Source: Liolophura sinensis
Lineage: Eukaryota; Mollusca; Polyplacophora; Chitonida; Chitonidae
Reading direction: 5' to 3'
Assembly (NCBI RefSeq): GCF_032854445.1
Contig: NW_027017991.1
Coordinates: 83,375-147,374 of the forward strand
Length of the DNA stretch: 64,000 nucleotides
This document shows positions 54,425-64,000 of the stretch, in pieces. Position numbers and translations under genes: made by a program. The notes under the pieces were generated by a model. That model was not told the origin of the DNA. It was given only the letters and a program-made list of their open reading frames with translations, and did no database searches. How positions within the stretch are numbered: the first letter of the stretch is position 1; each line of letters opens with the position of its first letter.

Positions 54425-57400
54425 TTGATGTCAAGATCACGTGCCCAGCAACGGCTCTTACTCCATGGAAACCAAGGAAATTTGCAATTTTTCAACAGCT
54501 GGAGATGCCTGGCCCCAATTGCGCATCTTTTGGCACCTTATTGATGTGGGTCAGGGTTCAATTGTACTTTTTACAGCGGACTGTATCAAGTACCTTGTGT
54601 TTTTTTTATATACAAATGGTGTGGTTTTTCTACATGTAGATAAAGACATTGAGTTTGTCTTCGACTTAGAAGCAAGACATTTGCTGGGTGAGTTAAATGG
54701 GCTTGGCCCAAAGATTTGACGTCGTCTGGGCTACTGAAGGGCACATAACTTATAATGAAAAGTTGAATATAGTAATGACCAGTCGCGATTGTACATAGTT
54801 AATGTAGCCGATTTCAATTAGAAAAAATACCAGGCAAAAATCCAAAAGTGGAAAAACTGTTCCAATGCTGCTTGTAAGAGGCCAATCCGACGTAGTTTTT
54901 GACGAGAAATCGAATGGTGCAAACCGCGTTGCTCTCCGACCAATACTTTTGGCTGTAGCCACAAATGAATAATCATTGATGTCAAGATCACGTGCCCAGC
55001 AACGGCTCTTACTCCATGGAAACCAAGGAAATTTGCAATTTTTCAACAGCTGGAGATGCCTGGCCCAATTGCGCATCTTTTGGCACCTTATTGATGTGGG
55101 TCAGTGTTCAATTGTACTTTTTACAGCAGACTGTATCAAGTACCTTGTGTTTTTTTTTATATACAAATGGTGTGGTTTTTCTACATGTAGATAAAGACAT
55201 TGAGTTTGTCTTCGACTTAGAAGTAAGACATTTGCTGGGTGAGTTAAATGGGCTTGGCCCAAAGATTTGACGTCGTCTGGGCTACCGAAGGCCACATAAC
55301 TTATAATGAAAAGTTGAATATAGTAATGACCAGTCGCGATTGTACATAGTTAATGTAGCCGATTTCAATTAGAAAAAAGACCAGGCAAAAATCCAAAAGT
55401 GGAAAAAACTGTTCCAATGCTGCTGGTAAGAGACTAATCCGACGTATTTTTTGACGAGAAATCGAATGGTGCAAACCGCGTTGCTCTCCGACCAATACTT
55501 TTGGCTGTAGCCACAAATGAATAATCATTGATGTCAAGATCACGTGCCCAGCAACGGCTCTTACTCCATGGAAACCAAGGAAATTTGCAATTTTTCAACA
55601 GCTGGAGATGCCTGGCCCAATTGCGCATCTTTTGGCACCTTATTGATGTGGGTCAGGGTTCAATTGTACTTTTTACAGCGGACTGTATCAAGTACCTTGT
55701 GTTTTTTTTATATACAAATGGTGTGGTTTTTCTACATGTAGATAAAGACATTGAGTTTGTCTTCGACTTAGAAGCAAGACATTTGCTGGGTGAGTTAAAT
55801 GGGCTTGGCCCAAAGATTTGACGTCGTCTGGGCTACTGAAGGGCACATAACTTATAATGAAAAGTTGAATATAGTAATGACCAGTCGCGATTGTACATAG
55901 TTAATGTAGCCGATTTCAATTAGCAAAAAGACCAGGCAAAAATCCAAAAGTGGAAAAACTGTTCCAATGCTGCTTGTAAGAGGCTAATCCGACGTATTTT
56001 TTGACGAGAAATCGAATGGTGCAAACCGCGTTGCTCTCCGACCAATACTTTTGGCTGTAGCCACAAATGAATAATCATTGATGTCAAGATCACGTGCCCA
56101 GCAACGGCTCTTACTCCATGGAAACCAAGGAAATTTGCAATTTTTCAACAGCTGGAGATGCCTGGCCCAATTGCGCATCTTTTGGCACCTTATTGATGTG
56201 GGTCAGTGTTCAATTGTACTTTTTACAGCGGACTGTATCAAGTACCTTGTGTTTTTTTTATATACAAATGGTGTGGTTTTTTCTACATGTAGATAAAGAC
56301 ATTGAGTATGTCTTCGACTTAGAAGTGAGGACATTTGCTGGGTGAGTTAAATGGGCTTTGCCAAAAGATTTGACGTCGTCTGGGCTACCGAAGGGCACAT
56401 AACTTATCAATGAAAAGTTGAATATAGTAATGACCAGTCGCGATTGTACATAGTTTAATGTAGCCGATTTCAATTCGCAAAAAGACCAGGCAAAAATCCA
56501 AAAGTGGAAAAACTGTTCCAACGCTGCTGGTAAGAGGCTAATCCGACGTAGTTTTTGACGAGAAATCGAATGGTGCAAACCGCGTTGCTCTCCGACCAAT
56601 ACTTTTGGCTGTAGCCACAAATGAATAATCATTGATGTCAAGATCACGTGCCCCAGCAACGGCTCTTACTCCATGGAAACCAAGGAAATTTGCAATTTTT
56701 CAACAGCTGGAGATGCCTGGCCCAATTGCGCATCTTTTGGCACCTTATTGATGTGGGTCAGTGTTCAATTGTACTTTTTACAGCGGACTGTATCAAGTAC
56801 CTTATGTTTTTTTTATATACAAATGGTGTGGTTTTTCTACATGTAGATAAAGGACATTGAGTTTGTCTTCGACTTAGAAGTAAGGACATTTGCTGGGTGA
56901 GTTAAATGGGCTTTGCCCAAAGGATTTGACGTCGTCTGGCTACCGAAGGGCACATAACTTATAATGAAAAGTTGAATATAGTAATGACCAGTCGCGATTG
57001 TACATAGTTAATGTAGCCGATTTCAATTAGCAAAAAAGACCAGGTAAAAATCCAAAAGTGGAAAAACTGTTCCAATGCTGCTGGTAAGAGGCTAATCCGA
57101 CGTATTTTTTGACTAGAAATCGAATGGTGCAAACCGCGTTGCTCTCCGACCAATACTTTTGGCTGTAGCCACAATGAATAATCATTGATGTCAAGAATCA
57201 CGTGCCCAGCAACGGCTCTTACTCCATGGAAACCAAGGAAATTTGCAATTTTTCGACAGCTGGAGATGCCTGGCCCAATTGCGCATCTTTTGGCACCTTA
57301 TTGATGTGGGTCAGTGTTCAATTGTACTTTTTACAGCGGACTGTATTAAGTACCTTGTTTTTTTTTTTTATATACAAATGGTGTGGTTTTTCTACATGTA

Positions 57401-58289
57401 GATAAAGACATTGAGTTTGTCTTCGACTTAGAAGTGAGACATTTGCTGGGTGAGTTAAAATGGGCTTTGCCCAAAGATTTGACGTCGTCTGGGCTACCGA
57501 AGGGCACATAACTTATAATGAAAAGTTGAATATAGTAATGACCAGTCGCGATTGTACATAGTTAATGTAGCCGATTTCAATTCGCAAAAGGACCAGGCAA
57601 AAATCCAAAAGTGGAAAAACTGTTCCAACGCTGCTGGTAAGAGGCTAATCCGACGTAGTTTTTGACGAGAAATCGAATGGTGCAAACCGCGTTGCTCTCT
57701 GACCAATACTTTTGGCTGTAGCCACAAATGAATAATCATTGATGTCAAGATCACGTGCCCAGCAACGGCTCTTACTCCATGGAAACCAAGGAAAATTGCA
57801 ATTTTTCAACAGCTGGAGATGCCTGGCCCAATTGCGCATCTTTTGGCACCTTATTGATGTGGGTCAGTGTTCAATTGTACTTTTTACAGCGGACTGTATC
57901 AAGTACCTTATGTTTTTTTTATATACAAATGGTGTGGTTTTTCTACATGTAGATAAAGACATTGAGTTTGTCTTCGACTTAGAAGTAAGACATTTGCTGG
58001 GTGAGTTAAATGGGCTTGGCCCAAAGATTTGACGTCGTCTGGGCTACCGAAGGGCACATAACTTATAATGAAAAGTTGAATATAGTAATGACCAGTCGCG
58101 ATTGTACATAGCTAATGTAGCCGATTTCAATTAGAAAAAAGACCAGGCAAAAATCCAAAAGTGGAAAAACTGTTCCAAAGCTGCTGGTAAGAGGCTAATC
58201 CGACGTATTTTTTGACGAGAAATCCAATGGTGCAAACTGCGTTGCTCTCCGACCAATACTTTTGGCTGTAGCCCACAAATGAATAATCA
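54425..58289 (+). repeat. Seven-monomer higher-order block, copy 1 (~3.87 kb)
   Basis: Units lie at 54425, 54976, 55528, 56078, 56632, 57185 and 57739. Class order is CAGGGTTC; T9 with GAAGGCCAC; CAGGGTTC with AGC; GTGAG unit with TTTGCCC; CCTTATG unit with TTTGCCC; TTTCGACAG/T11 unit; and CCTTATG unit with private GAAAATTGC (near 57,791). The same seven classes follow at 58,290-62,159. The comparison is by class markers because indels are dense here. Confidence 0.7.
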
Positions 58290-61200
58290 TTGATATCAAG
58301 GATCACGTGCCCAGCAACGGCTCTTACTCCATGGAAACCAAGGAAATTTGCAATTTTTTCAACAGCTGGAGATGCCTGGCCCAATTGCGCATCTTTTGGC
58401 ACCTTATTGATGTGGGTCAGGTTCAATTGTACTTTTTACAGCGGACTGTATCAAGTACCTTGTGTTTTTTTTATATACAAATGGTGTGGTTTTTCTACAT
58501 GTAGATAAAGACATTGAGTTTGTCTTCGACTTAGAAGCAAGACATTTGCTGGGTGAGTTAAATGGGCTTGGCCCAAAGATTTGACGTCGGTCTGGGCTAC
58601 TGAAGGGCACTTAACTTATAATGAAAAGTTGAATATAGTAATGACCAGTCGCGATTGTACATAGTTAATGTAGCCGATTTCAATTAGAAAAAAATACCAG
58701 GCAAAAATCCAAAAGTGGAAAAACTGTTCCAATGCTGCTTGTAAGAGGCTAATCCGACGTATTTTTTTGACGAGAAATCGAATGGTGCAAACCGCGTTGC
58801 TCTCCGACCAATACTTTTGGCTGTAGCCACAAATGAATAATCATTGATGTCAAGATCACGTGCCCCAGCAACGGCTCTTACTCCATGGAAACCAAGGAAA
58901 TTTGCAATTTTTCAACAGCTGGAGATGCCTGGCCCAATTGCGCATCTTTTGGCACCTTATTGATGTGGGTCAGTGTTCAATTGTACTTTTTACAGCAGAC
59001 TGTATCAAGTACCTTGTGTTTTTTTTTATATACAAATGGTGTGGTTTTTTCTACATGTAGATAAAGACATTGAGTTTGTCTTCGACTTAGAAGTAAGACA
59101 TTTGCTGGGTGAGTAAATGGCTTGGCCCAAAGATTTGACGTCGTCTGGGCTACCGAAGGCCACATAACTTATAATGAAAAGTTGAATATAGTAATGACCA
59201 GTCGCGATTGTACATAGTTAATGTAGCCGATTTCAATTAGAGAAAAGACCAGGCAAAAATCCAAAAGTGGAAAAAACTGTTCCAATGCTGCTGGTAAGAG
59301 GGCTAATCCGACGTATTTTTTGACGCGAAATCGAATGGTGCAAACCGCGTTGCCTCTCCGACCAATACTTTTGGCTGTAGCCACAAATGAATAATCATTG
59401 ATGTCAAGATCACGTGCCCAGCAACGGCTCCTTACTCCATGGAAACCAAGGAAATTTGCAATTTTTCAACAGCTGGAGATGCCTGGCCCAATTGCGCATC
59501 GTTTGGCACCTTATTGATGTGGGTCAGGGTTCAATTGTACTTTTTACAGCGGACTGTATCAAGTACCTTGTGTTTTTTTTATATACAAATGGTGTGGTTT
59601 TTCTACATGTAGATAAAGACATTGAGTTTGTCTTCGACTTAGAAGCAAGGACATTTGCTGGGTGAGTTAAATGGGCTTGGCCCAAAGATTTGACGTCGTC
59701 TGGCTACTGAAGGGCACATAACTTATAATGAAAAGTTGAATATAGTAATGACCAGTCGCGATTGTACATAGTTAATGTAAGCCGATTTCAATTAGCAAAA
59801 AGACCAGGCAAAAATCCAAAAGTGGAAAAAACTGTTCCAATGCTGCTTGTAAGAGGCTAATCCGACGTATTTTTTGACGAGAAATCGAATGGTGCAAACC
59901 GCGTTGCTCTCCGACCAATACTTTTGGCTGTAGCCACAAATGAATAATCATTGATGTCAAGATCACGTGCCCAGCAACGGCTCTTACTCCATGGAAACCA
60001 AGGAAATTTGCAATTTTTCAACAGCTGGAGATGCCTGGCCCAATTGCGCATCTTTTGGCACCTTATTGATGTGGGTCAGTGTTCAATTGTACTTTTTACA
60101 GCGGACTGTATCAAGTACCTTGTGTGTTTTTTATATACAAATGGTGTGGTTTTTCTACATGTAGATAAAGACATTGAGTTTGTCTTCGACTTAGAAGTGA
60201 GACATTTGCTGGGTGAGTTAAATGGGCTTTGCCCAAAGATTTGACGTCGTCTGGGCTACCGAAGGGCACATAACTTATAATGAAAAGTTGAATATAGTAA
60301 TGACCAGTCGCGATTGTACATAGTTAATGTAGCCGATTTCCAATTCGCAAAAAGACCAGGCAAAAATCCAAAAGTGGAAAAACTGTTCCAACGCTGCTGG
60401 TAAGAGGCTAATCCGACGTAGTTTTTGACGAGAAATCGAATGGTGCAAACCGCGTTGCTCTCCGACCAATATTTTTGGGCTGTAGCCACAAATGAATAAT
60501 CATTGATGTCAAGATCACGTGCCCAGCAACGGGCTCTTACTCCATGGAAACCAAGGAAATTTGCAATTTTTCAACAGCTGGAGATGCCTGGCCCAATTGC
60601 GCATCTTTTGGCACCTTATTGATGTGGGTCAGTGTTCAATTGTACTTTTTACAGCGGACTGTATCAAGTACCTTATGTTTTTTTTATATACAAATGGTGT
60701 GGTTTTTCTACATGTAGATAAAGACATTGAGTTTGTCTTCGACTTAGAAGTAAGACATTTGCTGGGTGAGTTAAATGGGCTTTGCCCAAAGATTTGACGT
60801 CGTCTGGGCTAACCGAAGGGCACATAACTTATAATGAAAAGTTTGAATATAGTAATGACCAGTCGCGATTGTACATAGTTAATGTAGCCGATTTCAATTA
60901 GAAAAAAGACCAGGTAAAAATCCAAAAGTGGAAAAACTGTTCCAATGCTGCTGGTAAGAGGCTAATCCGACGTATTTTTTGACGAGAAATCGAATGGTGC
61001 AAACCGCGTTGCTTTCCGACCAATACTTTTGGCTGTAGCCACAAATGAATAATCATTGATGTCAAGATCACGTGCCCAGCAACGGCTCTTACTCCCATGG
61101 AAACCAAGGAAATTTGCAATTTTTCGACAGCTGGAGATGCCTGGCCCAATTGCGCATCTTTTGGCACCTTATTGATGTGGGTCAGTGTTCAATTGTACTT

Positions 61201-62159
61201 TTTACAGCGGACTGTATTAAGTACCTTGTTTTTTTTTTTTATATACAAATGGTGTGGTTTTTCTACATGTAGATAAAGACATTGAGTTTGTCTTCGACTT
61301 AGAAGTGAGACATTTGCTGGGTGAGTTAAATGGGCTTTGCCCAAAGATTTGACGTCGTCTGGGCTACCGAAGGGCACATAACTTATAATGAAAAGTTGAA
61401 TATAGTAATGACCAGTCGCGATTGTACATAGTTAATGTAGCCGATTTCAATTCGCAAAAAGACCAGGCAAAAATCCAAAAGTGGAAAAACTGTTCCAACG
61501 CTGCTGGTAAGAGGCTAATCCGACGTAGTTTTTGACGAGAAATCGAATGGTGCAAACCGCGTTGCTCTCCGACCAATACTTTTGGCTGTAGCCACAAATG
61601 AATAATCATTGATGTCAAGATCACGTGCCCAGCAACGGCTCTTACTCCATGGAAACCAAGGAAAATTGCAATTTTTCAACAGCTGGAGATGCCTGGCCCA
61701 ATTGCGCATCTTTTGGCACCTTATTGATGTGGGTCAGTGTTCAATTGTACTTTTTACAGCGGACTGTATCAAGTACCTTATGTTTTTCTTATATACAAAT
61801 GGTGTGGTTTTTCTACATGTAGATAAAGACATTGAGATTGTCTTCGACTTAGAAGTAAGGACATTTGCTGGGTGAGTTAAATGGGCTTGGCCCAAAGATT
61901 GACGTCGTCTGGGCTACCGAAGGGCACATAACCTTATAATGAAAAGTTGAATATAGTAATGACCAGTCGCGATTGTACATAGCTAATGTAGCCGATTTCA
62001 ATTAGAAAAAAGACCAGGCAAAAATCCAAAAGTGGAAAAACTGTTCCAAAGCTGCTGGTAAGAGGCTAATCCGACGTATTTTTTGACGAGAAATCCAATG
62101 GTGCAAACCGCGTTGCTCTCCGACCAATACTTTTGGCTGTAGCCACAAATGAATAATCA
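58290..62159 (+). repeat. Seven-monomer higher-order block, copy 2 (~3.87 kb)
   Basis: Units at 58290, 58844, 59398, 59951, 60503, 61056 and 61609 repeat the class order of the preceding block, including GAAAATTGC near 61,661. Unlike copy 1 it lacks GAGTATGTC, GACTAGAAA and CTCTCTGACC. Those three are found in copy 1 and again beyond 62,160. Confidence 0.7.
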
Positions 62160-64000
62160 TTGATGTCAAGATCACGTGCCCAGCAACGGCTCTTACTCCA
62201 TGGAAACCAAGGAAATTTGCAATTTTTTCAACAGCTGGAGATGCCTGGCCCAATTGCGCATCTTTTGGCACCTTATTGATGTGGGTCAGTGTTCAATTGT
62301 ACTTTTTACAGCGGACTGTATCAAGTACCTTGTGTTTTTTTTATATACAAATGGTGTGGTTTTTCTACATGTAGATAAAGACATTGAGTATGTCTTCGAC
62401 TTAGAAGTGAGACATTTGCTGGGTGAGTTAAATGGGCTTTGCCCAAAGATTTGACGTCGTCTGGCTACCGAAGGGCACCATAACTTATAATGAAAAGTTG
62501 AATATAGTAATGACCAGTCCGCGATTGTACATAGTTAATGTAGCCGATTTCAATTCGCAAAAAGACCAGGCAAAAATCCAAAAGTGAAAAACTGTTCCAA
62601 CGCTGCTGGTAAGAGGCTAATCCGACGTAGTTTTTGACGAGAAATCGAATGGTGCAAACCGCGTTGCTCTCCGACCAATACTTTTGGCTGTAGCCACAAA
62701 TGAATAATCATTGATGTCAAGATCACGTGCCCAGCAACGGCTCTTACTCCATGGAAACCAAGGAAATTTGCAATTTTTCAACAGCTGGAGATGCCTGGCC
62801 CAATTGCGCATCTTTTGGCACCTTATTGATGTGGGTCAGTGTTCAATTGTACTTTTTACAGCGGACTGTATCAAGTACCTTATGTTTTTTTTATATACAA
62901 ATGGTGTGGTTTTTCTACATGTAGATAAAGACATTGAGTTTGTCTTCGACTTAGAAGTAAGACATTTGCTGGGTGAGTTAAATGGGCTTTGCCCAAAGAT
63001 TTGACGTCGTCTGGGCTACCGAAGGGGCACATAACTTATAATGAAAAGTTGAATATAGTAATGACCAGTCGCGATTGTACATAGTTAATGTAGCCGATTT
63101 CAATTAGCAAAAAGACCAGGTAAAAATCCAAAAGTGGAAAAACTGTTCCAATGCTGCTGGTAAGAGGCTAATCCGACGTATTTTTTGACTAGAAATCGAA
63201 TGGTGCAAACCGCGTTGCTCTCCGACCAATACTTTTGGCTGTAGCCACAAATGAATAATCATTGATGTCAAGATCACGTGCCCAGCAACGGCTCTTACTC
63301 CATGGAAACCAAGGAAATTTGCAATTTTTCGACAGCTGGAGATGCCTGGCCCAATTGCGCATCTTTTGGCACCTTATTGATGTGGGTCAGTGTTCAATTG
63401 TACTTTTTACAGCGGACTGTATTAAGTACCTTGTTTTTTTTTTTATATACAAATGGTGTGGTTTTTCTACATGTAGATAAAGACATTGAGTTTGTCTTCG
63501 ACTTAGAAGTGAGACATTTGCTGGGTGAGTTAAATGGGCTTTGCCCAAAGGATTTGACGTCGTCTGGGCTACCGAAGGGCACATAACTTATAATGAAAAG
63601 TTGAATATAGTAATGACCAGTCGCGATTGTAACATAGTTAATGTAGCCGATTTCAATTCGCCAAAAAGACCAGGCAAAAATCCAAAAGTGGAAAAACTGT
63701 TCCAACGCTGCTGGTAAGAGGCTAATCCGACGTAGTTTTTGACGAGAAATCGAATGGTGCAAACCGCGTTGCTCTCTGACCAATACTTTTGGCTGTAGCC
63801 ACAAATGAATAATCATTGATGTCAAGATCACGTGCCCAGCAACGGCTCTTACTCCATGGAAACCAAGGAAAATTGCAATTTTTCAACAGCTGGAGATGCC
63901 TGGCCCCAATTGCGCATCTTTTGGCACCTTATTGATGTGGGTCAGTGTTCAATTGTACTTTTTACAGCGGACTGTATCAAGTACCTTATGTTTTTTTTAT
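62160..64000 (+). repeat. Partial third copy of the seven-monomer block (last four units)
   Basis: Units at 62160, 62711, 63262 and 63816 correspond to the last four units of the seven-monomer block. They share four private markers with 56,078-58,289: GAGTATGTC (56,304 and 62,386), GACTAGAAA (57,111 and 63,187), CTCTCTGACC (57,695 and 63,773) and GAAAATTGC (57,791 and 63,869). The first three units of the block are absent, so the junction at about 62,160 is a shortened repeat. The block continues past the window edge. Confidence 0.7.

Larger units (their letters stand above)
1..64000 (+). repeat. Satellite array, ~550-bp monomer, about 116 head-to-tail copies
   Basis: The same unit recurs from the first base to the last. 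Using the first T of TTGATGTCAAG (or TTGATATCAAG) as anchor, 116 anchors occur between 485 and 63,816 at a mean spacing of 550.7 bp. Most intervals are 550 or 551 bp, with 549-553 in clean parts, 551-555 in indel-rich parts and one of 540. All copies face the same way. Two compared neighbours (units at 485 and 1035) differ at about ten sites, roughly 98% identity. Differences fall mostly at about twenty recurring positions, which marks distinct monomer classes. No gene, RNA gene, transposon or unique spacer interrupts the array. Such size, homogeneity and orientation are typical of centromeric or subtelomeric satellite DNA of a eukaryote. The family name, chromosome position and species are not shown by the sequence. 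A match to the 550-bp wheat centromeric satellite CentT550 is suggested only by the period. Confidence 0.98.
54410..64000 (+). repeat. Right indel-rich satellite segment (anchors 99-116)
   Basis: Anchors lie at 54425, 54976, 55528, 56078, 56632, 57185, 57739, 58290, 58844, 59398, 59951, 60503, 61056, 61609, 62160, 62711, 63262 and 63816. From about 56,000 the interval rises to 551-554 bp through many one-base insertions that duplicate a neighbouring base, such as GTGAGGACA near 56,326, TGCCCCAGC near 56,649, AAAGGATTT near 56,919 and GCCTCTCC near 59,352. Occasional losses also occur, such as CGTCTGGCTA near 56,933 and 59,696. The last unit is cut by the window edge inside its T-run. Class markers remain readable, so the unit order can still be followed. 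Confidence 0.85.

Noticed and set aside
63394-63831. Longer minus-strand frame of 145 residues, and similar long frames at 56,258-56,659 and 22,807-23,133
   Set aside because: They arise only in indel-rich zones, where extra bases join two normally separate frames. They are products of the indels, not genes.
1-64000. CRISPR array or bacterial repeat locus
   Set aside because: The repeated unit is 550 bp with no unique spacers. CRISPR repeats are a few tens of bases separated by distinct spacers.
1-64000. rDNA intergenic spacer or 5S rDNA array
   Set aside because: No 5S, 18S or 28S segment is recognisable in the monomer, and there is no RNA polymerase III internal promoter arrangement that I can identify.

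Overview
The whole 64 kb window is one head-to-tail tandem array of a ~550-bp satellite monomer. I can place 116 successive copies of the same anchor word (start of TTGATGTCAAG or its TTGATATCAAG variant), the first at 485 and the last at 63,816. That gives 115 complete intervals with a mean of 550.7 bp, plus a partial unit at each edge. All copies lie in the same orientation. I see no inversion, no transposon insertion, no non-satellite spacer, no RNA gene and no credible protein gene. The array runs off both ends of the window, so its true length is unknown. GC content is about 41% by hand count of the first monomer.

The organism must be a eukaryote with megabase-type satellite DNA, and this is most likely a centromeric, pericentromeric or subtelomeric block. 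I do not recognise the sequence itself. A 550-bp centromeric satellite (CentT550) is described from wheat, and long-monomer satellites are common in grasses and legumes. The period alone makes a plant plausible but does not establish it.

Layout: 1-22,680 is clean array. 22,680-26,420 is the same array with many 1-nt indels and one 12-bp deletion. 26,420-54,410 is mostly clean array. 54,410-64,000 is again indel-rich. Monomers differ at roughly 20 recurring two- or three-state sites, so neighbours are about 98% identical. Private variants show that multi-monomer blocks were copied as units: a 5-monomer block duplicated in tandem at 15,890-21,392, another at 34,613-40,119, and a 7-monomer block duplicated at 54,425-62,159. 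Dimer duplications lie at 10,390-14,239 and 25,804-28,004. A long-range resemblance links 1-9,839 with 21,393-28,555, in which the second copy looks like the first after unequal exchange. This is an irregular, patchy higher-order organisation rather than one fixed higher-order repeat.

Within each monomer the conserved landmarks are a CACGTG hexamer, a T-run of 7-12 followed by TATATACA, a perfect 12-bp palindrome, a short TGGGC/GCCCA hairpin and several 6-bp palindromes. Small open frames recur on both strands in every copy but look like by-products of the repeat.
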